From: Atriophallophorus winterbourni
Taxonomy: Eukaryota > Platyhelminthes > Trematoda > Plagiorchiida > Microphallidae
Reading direction: 5' to 3'
Length of the DNA stretch: 64,000 nt
Assembly (NCBI GenBank): GCA_013407085.1
Contig: JACCGJ010001305.1
Span: forward strand, 119,484-183,483
In this document: positions 55,861 to 64,000 of the stretch, one piece after another
Position numbering within the stretch: the first letter of the stretch is position 1
Layout: every line of letters begins with the position of its first letter
Made by a program: the position numbers and the translations under genes
The notes under the pieces: model-generated
Seen by the model: only the letters and a program-made list of their open reading frames with translations
What the model was told of the DNA's origin: nothing
Database searches by the model: none

Positions 55861-56561
55861 TTATTCAATAATATGACTTCCGTGGTTAAAAAGATCAGTT
55901 TTATGGTCAGCAAGACTTGGCCTGAGTTCATAATTTGCGATAACAACTCCTTGTTTAGTCATTGGCGTGAAATCCCCGCGAAGTCCAATATAATGCAAGC
56001 GAGTTGTCGATTCACCAAAGTTTCGTCTCACAAATATGGTCAACGAGTGAACATTAGCAAACCGAGAAGCTTTCAGTGGGTAAATAACCTCACCCTGGGG
56101 ATCCATGTTTAAACTAAACGCTTGATCACCGGAATCCTGAGATAATTGGTAAGCATGAAGCCAAAAAAGCACTTACATCTGTATCATCAAAGTTCATAAA
56201 AGGCCTATTTTTGTAAAGAGAAATCTCCTTCGGGTGGTGATTGGTTGCTTCACCAGCGATGATTATACCCTTTAATTTGATATTCCCAGTGAAAGGTATA
56301 TTGAAGAGAAGCTCAGCGTCTGCATCGCTCTCTACGAATTGTGTGGAGTCCTTTCGATTCTAGAAAATAATCAATAGTTGATTCGCTTCATCAATGACAT
56401 ACTTCGTACGGCTTGAAAACTAGACGCCCACTGCCAGCGACAGATTCGTTTAAACATTCTACGTTGTGCAAGTCGATGTATTTGTACAGGCTGAACGAAG
56501 CTGACAGATCCACGCTATCAGATGCATGTGAGCAAGGATCCCCATGTGAATGATTACACAT
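55861..56561 (-). CDS. PITHD1: PITH domain-containing protein 1 homologue, three exons
   Basis: Exons 56403-56561 (53 codons), 56177-56359 (61) and 55861-56136 (91 plus stop) join in phase 0 to a 205-residue protein; human PITHD1 has 211. The introns are 43 bp (GTATGT...TTCTAG) and 40 bp (GTAAGT...CTCAG). Residues 1-12 (MCNHSHGDPCSH) mirror the His-rich human start. QFVESDADAELLFNIPFTGN (60-79) and GIIIAGE open the PITH domain, and FGESTTRLHYIGLRGDF and ADHK close it. PITH is the domain by which thioredoxin-like 1 binds the 26S proteasome; PITHD1 is a related small protein linked to proteasome function. The extra MLFWLHAYQL stretch before exon 3 is translated intron. As the first gene of a three-gene head-to-tail set, it probably carries the shared promoter. 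Confidence 0.92.
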
Positions 56562-57235
56562 GACAAGAACGTAAACAGTCGACGAATTGTTTCAATAGTA
56601 TTCAAAATCTGATTGAATATTTATCTGGAAGTATAATCAAAACTTGAAATGGTAAAGTAGAAGTAGAATGATTGTTTGAACATCTTTATTAAAATAATGA
56701 AGTTTTTGGAGATCGGTCACGTTTCAACTTATTTGTTTTATTTCAGATCATGTAACAAGAACAAGCAAGCCCCTCGTCGAATTGTCGCATGTTTCGTTGG
56801 GCCAAACACTTTCTTGAACGATTTAGCTGGCCGTCAGTAGTTGGCCCGTTTACCTATATTCCGTGTTGGGAAAACCCTAGTCAGTTGATTTGACGCATCC
56901 GAGAAGCAGAAACCAAATTCTGCATTCGGTCAATGAACAGAAGGTATTGATATATTACCCAAAACATTCATTGATCTCTACAGTCATAAATGCGAAATAG
57001 TTACCTATTCCGCGGTGTTGGGAGAATCTATAAATCTACCGATTTTCATGGTGTGCGTAATTCAATGTCTGACCATGGGGGGATGAATCCCACGGCTAGC
57101 ATTATCCAGGTTCTTTTTTAATGTTTCAAGCAAATTATCTTGTAAATGGAATCACGATCATAGACAGCAAATGGGATTTCGCCCTTCAACAACACAATGA
57201 AGCGTACAACGATGATGATGAAATAAGAAGCACTA
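56562..57235. other. Upstream region of the three-gene cluster
   Basis: No gene. It presumably contains the promoter of the minus-strand cluster. A possible acceptor (TTCAATCAG at about 56612-56620, minus strand) could serve the first gene. No TATA box was identified with confidence. Confidence 0.35.
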
Positions 57236-57305
57236 CCCAGCCAAAGTGTCGTACAGTCAAAGGCGGGCTAAGATATTGTGAAGTTGCCCAGGTCTAGATA
57301 GAATT
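57236..57305 (-). repeat. SINE-like repeat fragment
   Basis: AGCCAAAGTGTCGTACAGTC, GGCGGGCTAAGATATTGTG, GTTGCCCAGGTCTAG; a decayed partial copy. Confidence 0.55.
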
Positions 57306-57782
57306 GTACAATACAGAAGACAGAGAAAAACGATTATTTTTAATTTACACGACATTTATTTCAGTATTTGTTTCTTAATAGTTTATGGTTACCGTAAAAA
57401 TTCATACCAAAGGAGAATAGAAATGAAGCACTCTCACTTTCCAATGTGTCGAGCCATACACTTTCATCTTAAACCCAATCCAGGCATCATCATCAAAGAC
57501 AGGATTACACCGGTAGCACGTATCGAATGCTTAACTGCCATACAACCATGAAAAAGTAAAATCCTAAAAGATGGAAAAGGGTGGGACTTAAATTGCTACG
57601 GCTTCTATAGAAGAGTAAGCACAAACAAACTGGGAAGAGGTGCCTACACCTCGAATGGAACATGCATTCAAACAAGTTTCGTGAACGAGTAGAGCAACAT
57701 CAGCACGGCAGCTTCCTTGCGGCTTTCACTGTCATGCATCATAACAAGCTTTTCTCGTCACTCCGCTTGACAACATACAAGG

Positions 57783-59035
57783 TTATGCAAACACTCCAAG
57801 AAGATGCTTAGTGCAAGACCGCCATTGAACACGTTTTCGGGACATATCCTGAAGCGTAACTAACCATTGCGATATATGATCGCGGGGACACCAGCCTGGA
57901 AGACGCGCTGCGCCTACTTTGGAAAGGTTACTAGTAAGAATTTTTAGCTGCCTATGCCATGTGACGGTTTGGCCACCCCGAGATTTACGCCAATCAGGAT
58001 GTGGCGCCGCAAAAAGAATCTGTTTCGGAAGTCGTTGGTCCGCCATCCGTAAAACGTGACCCAACCAGCGTAACCTACGCAGGTTGATCTGCTTCTCTAT
58101 ATCGACATTACTACCGAACAACTTATTTCGGAGAGCATCGGTGCGCATACTATTGTAACAGCTAACTCCTAGAATGATGCGGAGACACCGGTTGTCAAAT
58201 ACTTGGAGACGCTGAATGTGTTCTTTACGTAAGGTCCAGGTTTCGCACCCATACAGTAACACAGCCCGAACTGTCGCTTTATAGACTCTACCCTTGAGTA
58301 GCAAAGACAGTCCTTTTGACGCAGACCGGGGACCTAGGTTGCGGAATGCTACGGTCGCTTTTAGAAATGCGTGCCGAGTCCTCGTTATCTAACGATGCAG
58401 AATTGATACAACTACCGAGATACGTAAAACGATCCACAATTTCAAGCGCCTGATTGTCAAGTAATAAAGCGTTGTTCGATAAGTCGATGTCCTGCAGAAG
58501 AACACTGCACTTGGAGGGCGCAAAACGCATTCCAAATGCGGGCACAATACTAGATAGCTTGTTCAGCACTATACCAGCACCCGCCTGTCCTGAAATGGCA
58601 GCTACAGAATCACCAGAGCAGCGCAAAAGGTAGTGAGTTGAAAGATTTGGGGCAGTAAGTTCAGTAATTATAGACGGATCATATAAGCGCGTTTCCGATA
58701 AACAGCCAGTGCAGCTTGCTGGCCTATTTGTCTCAGAGTCCTGACATTCATGGCTCCGATGTGAGCAGAGGTCCGTGGTTTAAGAAAGTGATCTGTAGAT
58801 TCGCGAACAGAAAATGTTCCAACATGTGCAGCGCGGTCTTTTCTAAAGCTGGGATTGACAGACGGAGAGTTGTTAAGAGTGGATGGGGGAGGGGAAGGGT
58901 CGGAAACAGTTTGAAGAGTAGGGCCAGCAGTAGATTGTTTTCGCTTACCCGCCCTGCTGTATGCAGCAGGTAAGGCGACCCTGTTTATCGTGCGCGACGG
59001 CCGATGCAGGCAAGCGAGTCCGAACAACTTTGGCT
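57783..59035 (-). mobile_element. Internally deleted LINE (endonuclease start joined to RT end)
   Basis: The minus strand begins with the ORF start (59027-58668, with the endonuclease opening AHIGAMNVRTLRQIGQQAAL). Within about 50 bp it jumps to the end of the RT (58626-58288, FAPSKCSVLLQDI, FTYLGSCI). Then comes the C-terminal region (58304-57783, VLLYGCETWTLRKEH, RRLRWLGHVLRMAD, GGQTVTWHRQL). The body of the endonuclease and the whole RT palm are missing, so this is a deletion derivative that kept both ends. Confidence 0.8.
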
Positions 59036-59475
59036 AAACCAGAAGAAAGTCATTTTACCAAGTTAGTAGCTGACCGTCAGTCACTATTTCCAGGTTGTAC
59101 CAGTTGATGTATTGAGCACTCGGCGTGTTAACAGTTCGGGTTCTATGCACAGGATGAGTCCCATTCAGCATCGACGACGTCGGTTAATGGCTGTTTGACG
59201 GCTATTATCATTTCTTTTTAAGACGCGGCGCCTAACTACAAAGTTTCAAATGTGGCGTTGTGACAGGACGTCAGCAATATTTTGCAAACCACTGTGGTAG
59301 AAGACTTTTGGTCTCTCAAATGCTTCTGAGTGAACTCTTCACCATTAGCTTTCGTAAAGCAATACTGCCCTTTCCGAAGTAAAATGGATCCTTCCCCTAA
59401 GGCTTAAGCAAAAATCTATTTGCACCGGTGCTAAGCTACATACAAGAACATGCTACAGTCGAACTGCCGTTTTCC
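59036..59475. other. Non-coding stretch
   Basis: Nothing recognised. Confidence 0.35.
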
Positions 59476-59477
59476 CT

Positions 59478-59532
59478 TTCTTGTATCTGTCTAATCCCGG
59501 GCAACCTGACAGTATTTTAGTATTCTGCACTG
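59478..59532 (+). repeat. SINE-like repeat fragment
   Basis: CTTGTATCTGTCTAATCCC, GGGCAACCTGACAGTATTTT; the centre of the repeat only. Confidence 0.5.
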
Positions 59533-59799
59533 CACGGTCATCATCATCTTCATCATGAAACACAAGTCTGGAGCCACACAAAGTGCCAAGCAATATGAAG
59601 CAGAAAAAGCAGATAAGCAAGCGCGCGAAAAAGAGAAAGCATGCAAGCGGAGTATGCTAAAGCAAATGCGCAAAAAGCAGCTTGTTTTTGCAGTTTCACT
59701 GCATACGATATTGTGCCTTGTTTGTTTTTTGTTCATCAAATTTATTATAATAATAATATACCGGATAAAAGATTAGGACACGCATAATTAAATACACTG

Positions 59800-60365
59800 G
59801 CGCCACTGACTTTGGTTTGCAGCCATACCTCGTAAGGTTTCCAGCCAGCTATGAAGTGTAGCTTTTGGGCCCCACCTGGGCAAACAAATACCCCCAACTG
59901 AGTCCAGCGCTACGGTGAGTTGCTTCATCCTAAAGCGCCTCGTCATGGACTGGCCACCCGATCTTTTCTCCCAGCTTTTGCCAGGCTCTGCGAATAAGGC
60001 GCAGTATGGTCAACGGTGAGGAAGCATTATTAAAACATGTCCCAACCATCGCAAACGAGCAAGCATCAGGATTTCTCTCAGTCTGTGGTCACTTGATCCT
60101 AGCATGCCACACCTTGAAGCTTCACGTGGCAGGCGTCCAGGGCTTGTTGCACTATATGAGGGTCATCCCACAGAAGTGCGATGTCATCCGTATACTTTAG
60201 ATCGGTAGCTCATTCAACCGGCAGAAGTTTAACACCTGCGCCCACCACACCAGCTACAGCTTTCCCGAGGACATCGTCGACAGCGAAGTTAAAAAGGAAC
60301 GGCAAAATAGGTCAGCCCTGCAAACTCAAATTGGTCTAAAACTCCCTGAGAACATGAGATCATTA
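59800..60365 (-). mobile_element. LINE RT and C-terminal fragment, same general type as 57783-59035
   Basis: The minus-strand frame from about 60340 reads PILPFLFNFAVDDVLGKAV, then LKYTDDIALLWDDPHIVQQA, with a catalytic-type YTDD box at about 60190-60200. A decayed C-terminal end lies near 59830-59990 (SYTS, LRGMAA). Stops interrupt it several times. Confidence 0.7.
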
Positions 60366-60379
60366 AGCCTGGCAACATT

Positions 60380-61170
60380 CAATTGCCTTGCAACGTTTCC
60401 CGCCGAACCGCATTGAAAGCTTAGCACAGACTAGCGCATGAACTGACTCTAGGCAGGTGCTCCAGTATAAACGGCAATCTTGCCGCGTCCCTTCAACGCG
60501 TACAAACTCTAGCCCAAGCTATTACCTGTGATTACACCCTATTGAGACGACTTCCTCAGAAAGGGACTTAGGCATTATCGTGCAGTCCAACATGTCAGTC
60601 TCGGCGACGTGCCTGAGAGCAGCCAATAAAGCAAACGCCATGCTTGGTCTTCTCAAACGTGTTTTTCGCAGATTTGAACCTCAATGTTTGTCGCGTTTGC
60701 TCAAAGCATTCATCCGTTCACATCTCGAATACGCCGTTCAAGTTTGGTGCCCGTGGTTACTGAAGGACCAAAGACTTCTTGAGGCTCCCCAGCGACGCGC
60801 CACAAAACTTGTCAGAGGTCTGGCCTCGTATCCTTATCCTGAACGTCTTCGCTCCCTCAATCTCTTTTCAGTGAAATACAGAAGGCTCCGTGGTGACCTC
60901 ATTCTCACCTACCAAATCCTCTCATCCACTGATCACCCTTGTAAACACATTATCGTCCTTAATCGTGAAACTTCACATCTTCGTGGCCATTCACTCAAAC
61001 TCTCATATCAACACTCACGCCTCAACTGTCGCAGGCATTTCTTTTCCCTCCGGATATGTACTCACTGGAATAGTCTACCCCAGGAAGTCGTATCCGCAAC
61101 ATCCGTAGAGGTTTTTAAACGGAGTCTGGACGCTCATTTAAATGATCTCCACAACAACATACCTTGAGGC
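60380..61170 (+). mobile_element. LINE C-terminal fragment, CR1-like
   Basis: The plus-strand frame enters at SERDLGIIVQSNMSVSATCL and stays open for about 200 codons. It includes LKAFIRSHLEYAVQVWCPWL, QRRATKLVRGLASYP, HSRLNCRRHFFSLRICTHWN and a stop at 61165. It belongs to the same architecture as the other CR1-type copies but to a different subfamily. The RT upstream is lost. Confidence 0.75.
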
Positions 61171-61710
61171 CTTGTCTGTCCGATTGCTGTTGTTCTCGGA
61201 TAAGCACTGATCCACTACACCGCATCGCGTATTAGCTTCATTTTTTCAGGTACGTTGTCCTCCTAACCTTACTACTCCGTTCATTCCCTTCCTAACCACC
61301 TGTCAGTTTTACTTGTTTCCAGGTCTAACGCCACCCCGATGCCTCCGTATTCTCCTGCTACCGCCTCGCTATATAAGGAAGGCGCAATTCCAAAGCGAGT
61401 GTGGCCCGCTATAAGGCCTCCCCGTCCCCGAACAGATGACACTTACTATTTTATTTCCACCACACTGTACATACCAACATGTGGTTATTTTTAAGCTATG
61501 CTTTTACACCACAAAAAACCATTGAACCATTGACACGTGTAGCTGATAGCAATATGGTCAATTTGCGTGAAGGAGGCCGCCGATGGAGATGTCCAAGTGG
61601 AACCGTAAAGCTTCGAATGGCGGAAGTTAGTGCTGGCAAGGTAGTCTGTGCTCCGAACACAAACTAAGCAATCTTTCGCCCTTATCATTACGACGACAAT
61701 CGAGAACAAT
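61171..61710. other. Non-coding stretch, probably partly the LINE 3' UTR
   Basis: No independent gene is supported; CT-rich at first. Confidence 0.35.
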
Positions 61711-61712
61711 GG

Positions 61713-61938
61713 TATGAAAGCACACGCCTGATTTAGGCAAAGTGCCGCACAGTCAGAGACTGCACGTGGGCTAAGATACTGTCAGGTTACCCAGGTCTAG
61801 ACAGATATGAGGAGGAAATAGAAATGATAGTGAGACTCCAGCGTGTTTTAGCATGCAGCTCACTACCGATGGCCAATCAATTTAGCACGATGTTAGCCGT
61901 ACAGCACAGAAATGCTGCACGATTTCACATCCGTGCAT
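61713..61938 (-). repeat. SINE-like repeat copy, near full length
   Basis: TATGAAAGCACACGCCTG, AGTCAGAGACTGCACGTGGG, TACTGTCAGGTTACCCAGG, GAGACTCCAGCGTG, GGCCAATCAATTTAGCACG, CAGAAATGCTGCACG. About 5 kb outside the asteroid gene, which shows that the family is dispersed and not intron-specific. Confidence 0.8.
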
Positions 61939-62354
61939 ATTTCACATCCGAGAGCGAACCTTAAAATTACGAAATGCTCGTTTAAAGATAGACGGCCTAC
62001 ATGTGCGTTTATGTCTGCAGCTAAGACAACGATGTCTCGCCTCGATGTGTCTAATGAGTTCTTCTAATTTTCCACAGAACTCATGCATGGCAAGTTCAGC
62101 GCTACATAGGCAGCATCCACAAACAGGTTGCGCGATTGATTGCGCCATTGGCCTTTCTTGATCGAATTCTGTAGTCTTACTGTCGACTGGGACCCAGTGT
62201 AAAAGTGCGACCTCAGCTCTCGCACACTAAATAATTCAGACACCAGCTTGACCAGATACCATAGCATCGGAAATTGGATCAAAATTTGAATTCAAGGTCA
62301 ACGTGGTATTTTGCTTCTTACGAATCCTTTGGTTTGTATTTATTTGATTTCAAC

Positions 62355-63480
62355 ATGGTTATGACTAGAAAATCTGCAAAAGTAGATAATACAGCACATA
62401 CTGTCACGAAGATGCAAGGGAATCGGAGCCCCGCTGCTCGCTCGGGCGACTCTTGTCTGGTATGCTCTAAACAGGTTGCTGATAATGCAAAAGCAGTGCA
62501 ATGTGAAATATGTCTCAAATGGATGCATATTCGATGCGCAGGAATGAAGCCAGAGACGTATCAGTGGCTTCAGAATATATCATGCGATGTTATTCGGACT
62601 GTATGTAAGATATGCCTTCCACCATCAAGTGTTGAGCACGGAAGTAGTCAGAATAAAGTCGTAGCTGCATCTACTAAAGCCGCTAAAGTGCTTGTTGGAG
62701 GTGACATAAACATTGACCCCACCTCAGCTGAGGATAGACACCACCTATCTGTGGAGAAAACTTGCATGCCATCGCTTCCTCGACTATAAGCCGTTTACAA
62801 AATGGTATTAGTATCGAGGATCCATTGAACGTGCAGGAACTGGACGTTTGCTCGCCTTCAACACCGTTTGCTCAACAGTCAGGAAGGAATAAGACTTATG
62901 CAGATGTGACGTCGAAGGGTCTACGCAGTGATCCGGGCTATGAAATATTGTCACGGCGATTGAGCAAAATAGAGGCTCAGCTAAATGTAGTGGAAGAAGT
63001 ACCTACTTCTGATAATGCTTTTAGATCTCCGGTCTCAAAGAAGCCACTTTTGGATTCTCGGAAGAGATGCCTTATTATGGTAAATGTTCCTGAGCAAACG
63101 GGGACATAGCTGAAATACGCTTACAGCAAGAGCGAACATTCCTACAATCAACCTTTTCAAAGCTTTTTGATCAAGGAGAGGAAGGAGTTATCATCATTTC
63201 TGCATTCCGACTTGGCCAGAAGAAGGAGGATGATAAACCGCGGACGCTGAAAATTGTTTTAGCTTCAGATGATCAAGTCCAGATGGTACTAAGACGCGCT
63301 CATCGTCTTAAGGGTGAGCCATTCAAGGTACTACGCGACCTATCTCCGGAAGATAGAATCAAAATGAAAACAGCTACCCAAGAATTGCGAGCACGTAGGG
63401 AAGCTGGCGAGGTTGATCTCCATATTGTGGATTTTCGGGTAGTGAGGAGGAGGCCGCACATTCGTTGGAAGCCGCTGTCA
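62355..63480 (+). pseudogene. CR1-type LINE ORF1 (PHD-finger protein), two frameshifts
   Basis: Starts MVMTRKSAKVDNT at 62355. A C4HC3 PHD-like finger follows: CLVC, 12 residues, CEIC, LKWM, H-IR-C, then C-KIC at about 62610. Such fingers are typical of CR1-clade ORF1 proteins, which bind RNA. The frame changes near 62770 and again near 63100 by single-base indels, after which KPRTLKIVLASDDQVQMVL and RIKMKTATQELRARREAGEV continue to about 63480. It was probably intact recently; each lesion is one base. Confidence 0.7.
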
Positions 63481-64000
63481 ATTCAACCCCAGTTAATCAT
63501 TCTGTGGAGCGATTTCGAGTATTGCTTTTCAATGCGAGAAGTCTACGCAATAAACTTGATGAGGTTAGTGAAATTGCCTGTCGGCGACAGCCATATATCA
63601 TTGCTGTTACGGAATCGTGGTTAACAATGGATATATCTGATATGGAGTGCGCGCTACCACACTATACGCTTTTCAGAAGTGACAGATTAGCTTCGAGATC
63701 TGCCGGTGGCGTTGCCGTATACTTTGAAGAGCACCTGATTGTGGAATTATTGGAAAGGTTTCGAAATGATGCTGGGAATGCCGAAAGCCTCTGGTGTAAT
63801 GTGAAGTCTAGCTCTGGAGCTGCATCACTTGGGGTCATTTACCGCTCACCTGGCGCTTACGTTCCGGTGTTATGCGATCAAATCAAACGGTATGGTATCA
63901 CTGGTGACTGTATCGTTCTTGGAGACCTGCATGCTCTCCTGATATAAACTGGGCGGATTTAGTTTCGAGGGGTGAACCGTTTCCAACGAAGAATTCCTAG
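63465..64000 (+). pseudogene. CR1-type LINE ORF2, endonuclease domain, runs off the window
   Basis: Starts at or near 63465, overlapping the end of ORF1. It reads FRVLLFNARSLRNKLDEV, then YIIAVTESWLTMDISD (catalytic Glu of the APE-type endonuclease). Next come SAGGVAVYF and LGVIYRSPG, and the GDCIVLGD block near 63905-63925. A single-base indel near 63935 shifts the frame so that HA-PDINWADLV follows in another frame. The reverse transcriptase would lie beyond 64000. Confidence 0.75.

Noticed and set aside
56137..56172. An apparent N-terminus MLFWLHAYQLSQ for the PITHD1 exon
   Set aside because: It is translated from the 40-bp intron. The acceptor CTCAG at 56137-56141 and exon 2 at 56177-56359 give a protein that matches the family.
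1..64000. CRISPR arrays, bacterial operons or phage genes
   Set aside because: No regularly spaced short repeats or prokaryotic gene organisation. Spliced genes and LINEs show a eukaryotic genome.

Overview
The window looks like accessory-rich nuclear DNA of a parasitic flatworm, most likely a digenean trematode (fluke). The reasons are an AT-rich sequence of long non-coding stretches, introns of 40 and 43 bp beside a 6.6-kb intron, a CsRn1-like Ty3/gypsy element primed by a tRNA-Trp-like site, abundant CR1-type LINEs, Penelope-like fragments, and repeats that carry hammerhead ribozymes. The species cannot be named from the sequence alone. Only four host protein-coding genes are supported, all on the minus strand.

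Layout. 399-4868: a degenerate but structurally complete LTR retrotransposon with LTRs, PBS, PPT and a 4-bp target duplication. 4.9-12.3 kb: non-coding DNA with ribozyme-repeat remnants, a Penelope-like GIY-YIG fragment, an antisense LINE 3' end and a TTA/TTC-rich tract. 13.1-15.6 kb: a broken CR1-type LINE. 16.8-21.3 kb: a cluster of ~238-bp hammerhead repeats, including a head-to-tail dimer, plus LINE remnants. 21.3-26.5 kb: essentially empty. 26.5-39.3 kb: LINE fragments on both strands, further hammerhead copies and a microsatellite. 40.7-41.8 kb: an intronless rhodopsin-like GPCR. 42.6-45.5 kb: an inverted pair of hammerhead repeats, a Penelope-like fragment and a Tigger/pogo-like DNA transposon with perfect TIRs. 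46.3-56.6 kb: three host genes in one orientation. 57-64 kb: LINE pieces, ending in a relatively intact CR1 ORF1/ORF2 that runs off the window.

The two most interesting systems are as follows. (1) PITHD1, GEMIN8 and ASTE1 homologues lie head to tail with gaps of only 62 and 53 bp. Splice acceptors sit just before the second and third starts, as expected for a flatworm operon resolved by spliced-leader trans-splicing. (2) A family of ~238-bp repeats encodes a type I hammerhead core on one strand. It includes a tandem dimer with cleavage sites exactly 238 bp apart and a hairpin whose sixth base pair varies as T-A, C-G and G-C between copies. This resembles the small self-cleaving, circular-RNA-producing retroelements (retrozymes) of animals. 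A second, related hammerhead variant occurs on the plus strand. The long ASTE1 intron is a nest of a separate ~245-bp SINE-like family.
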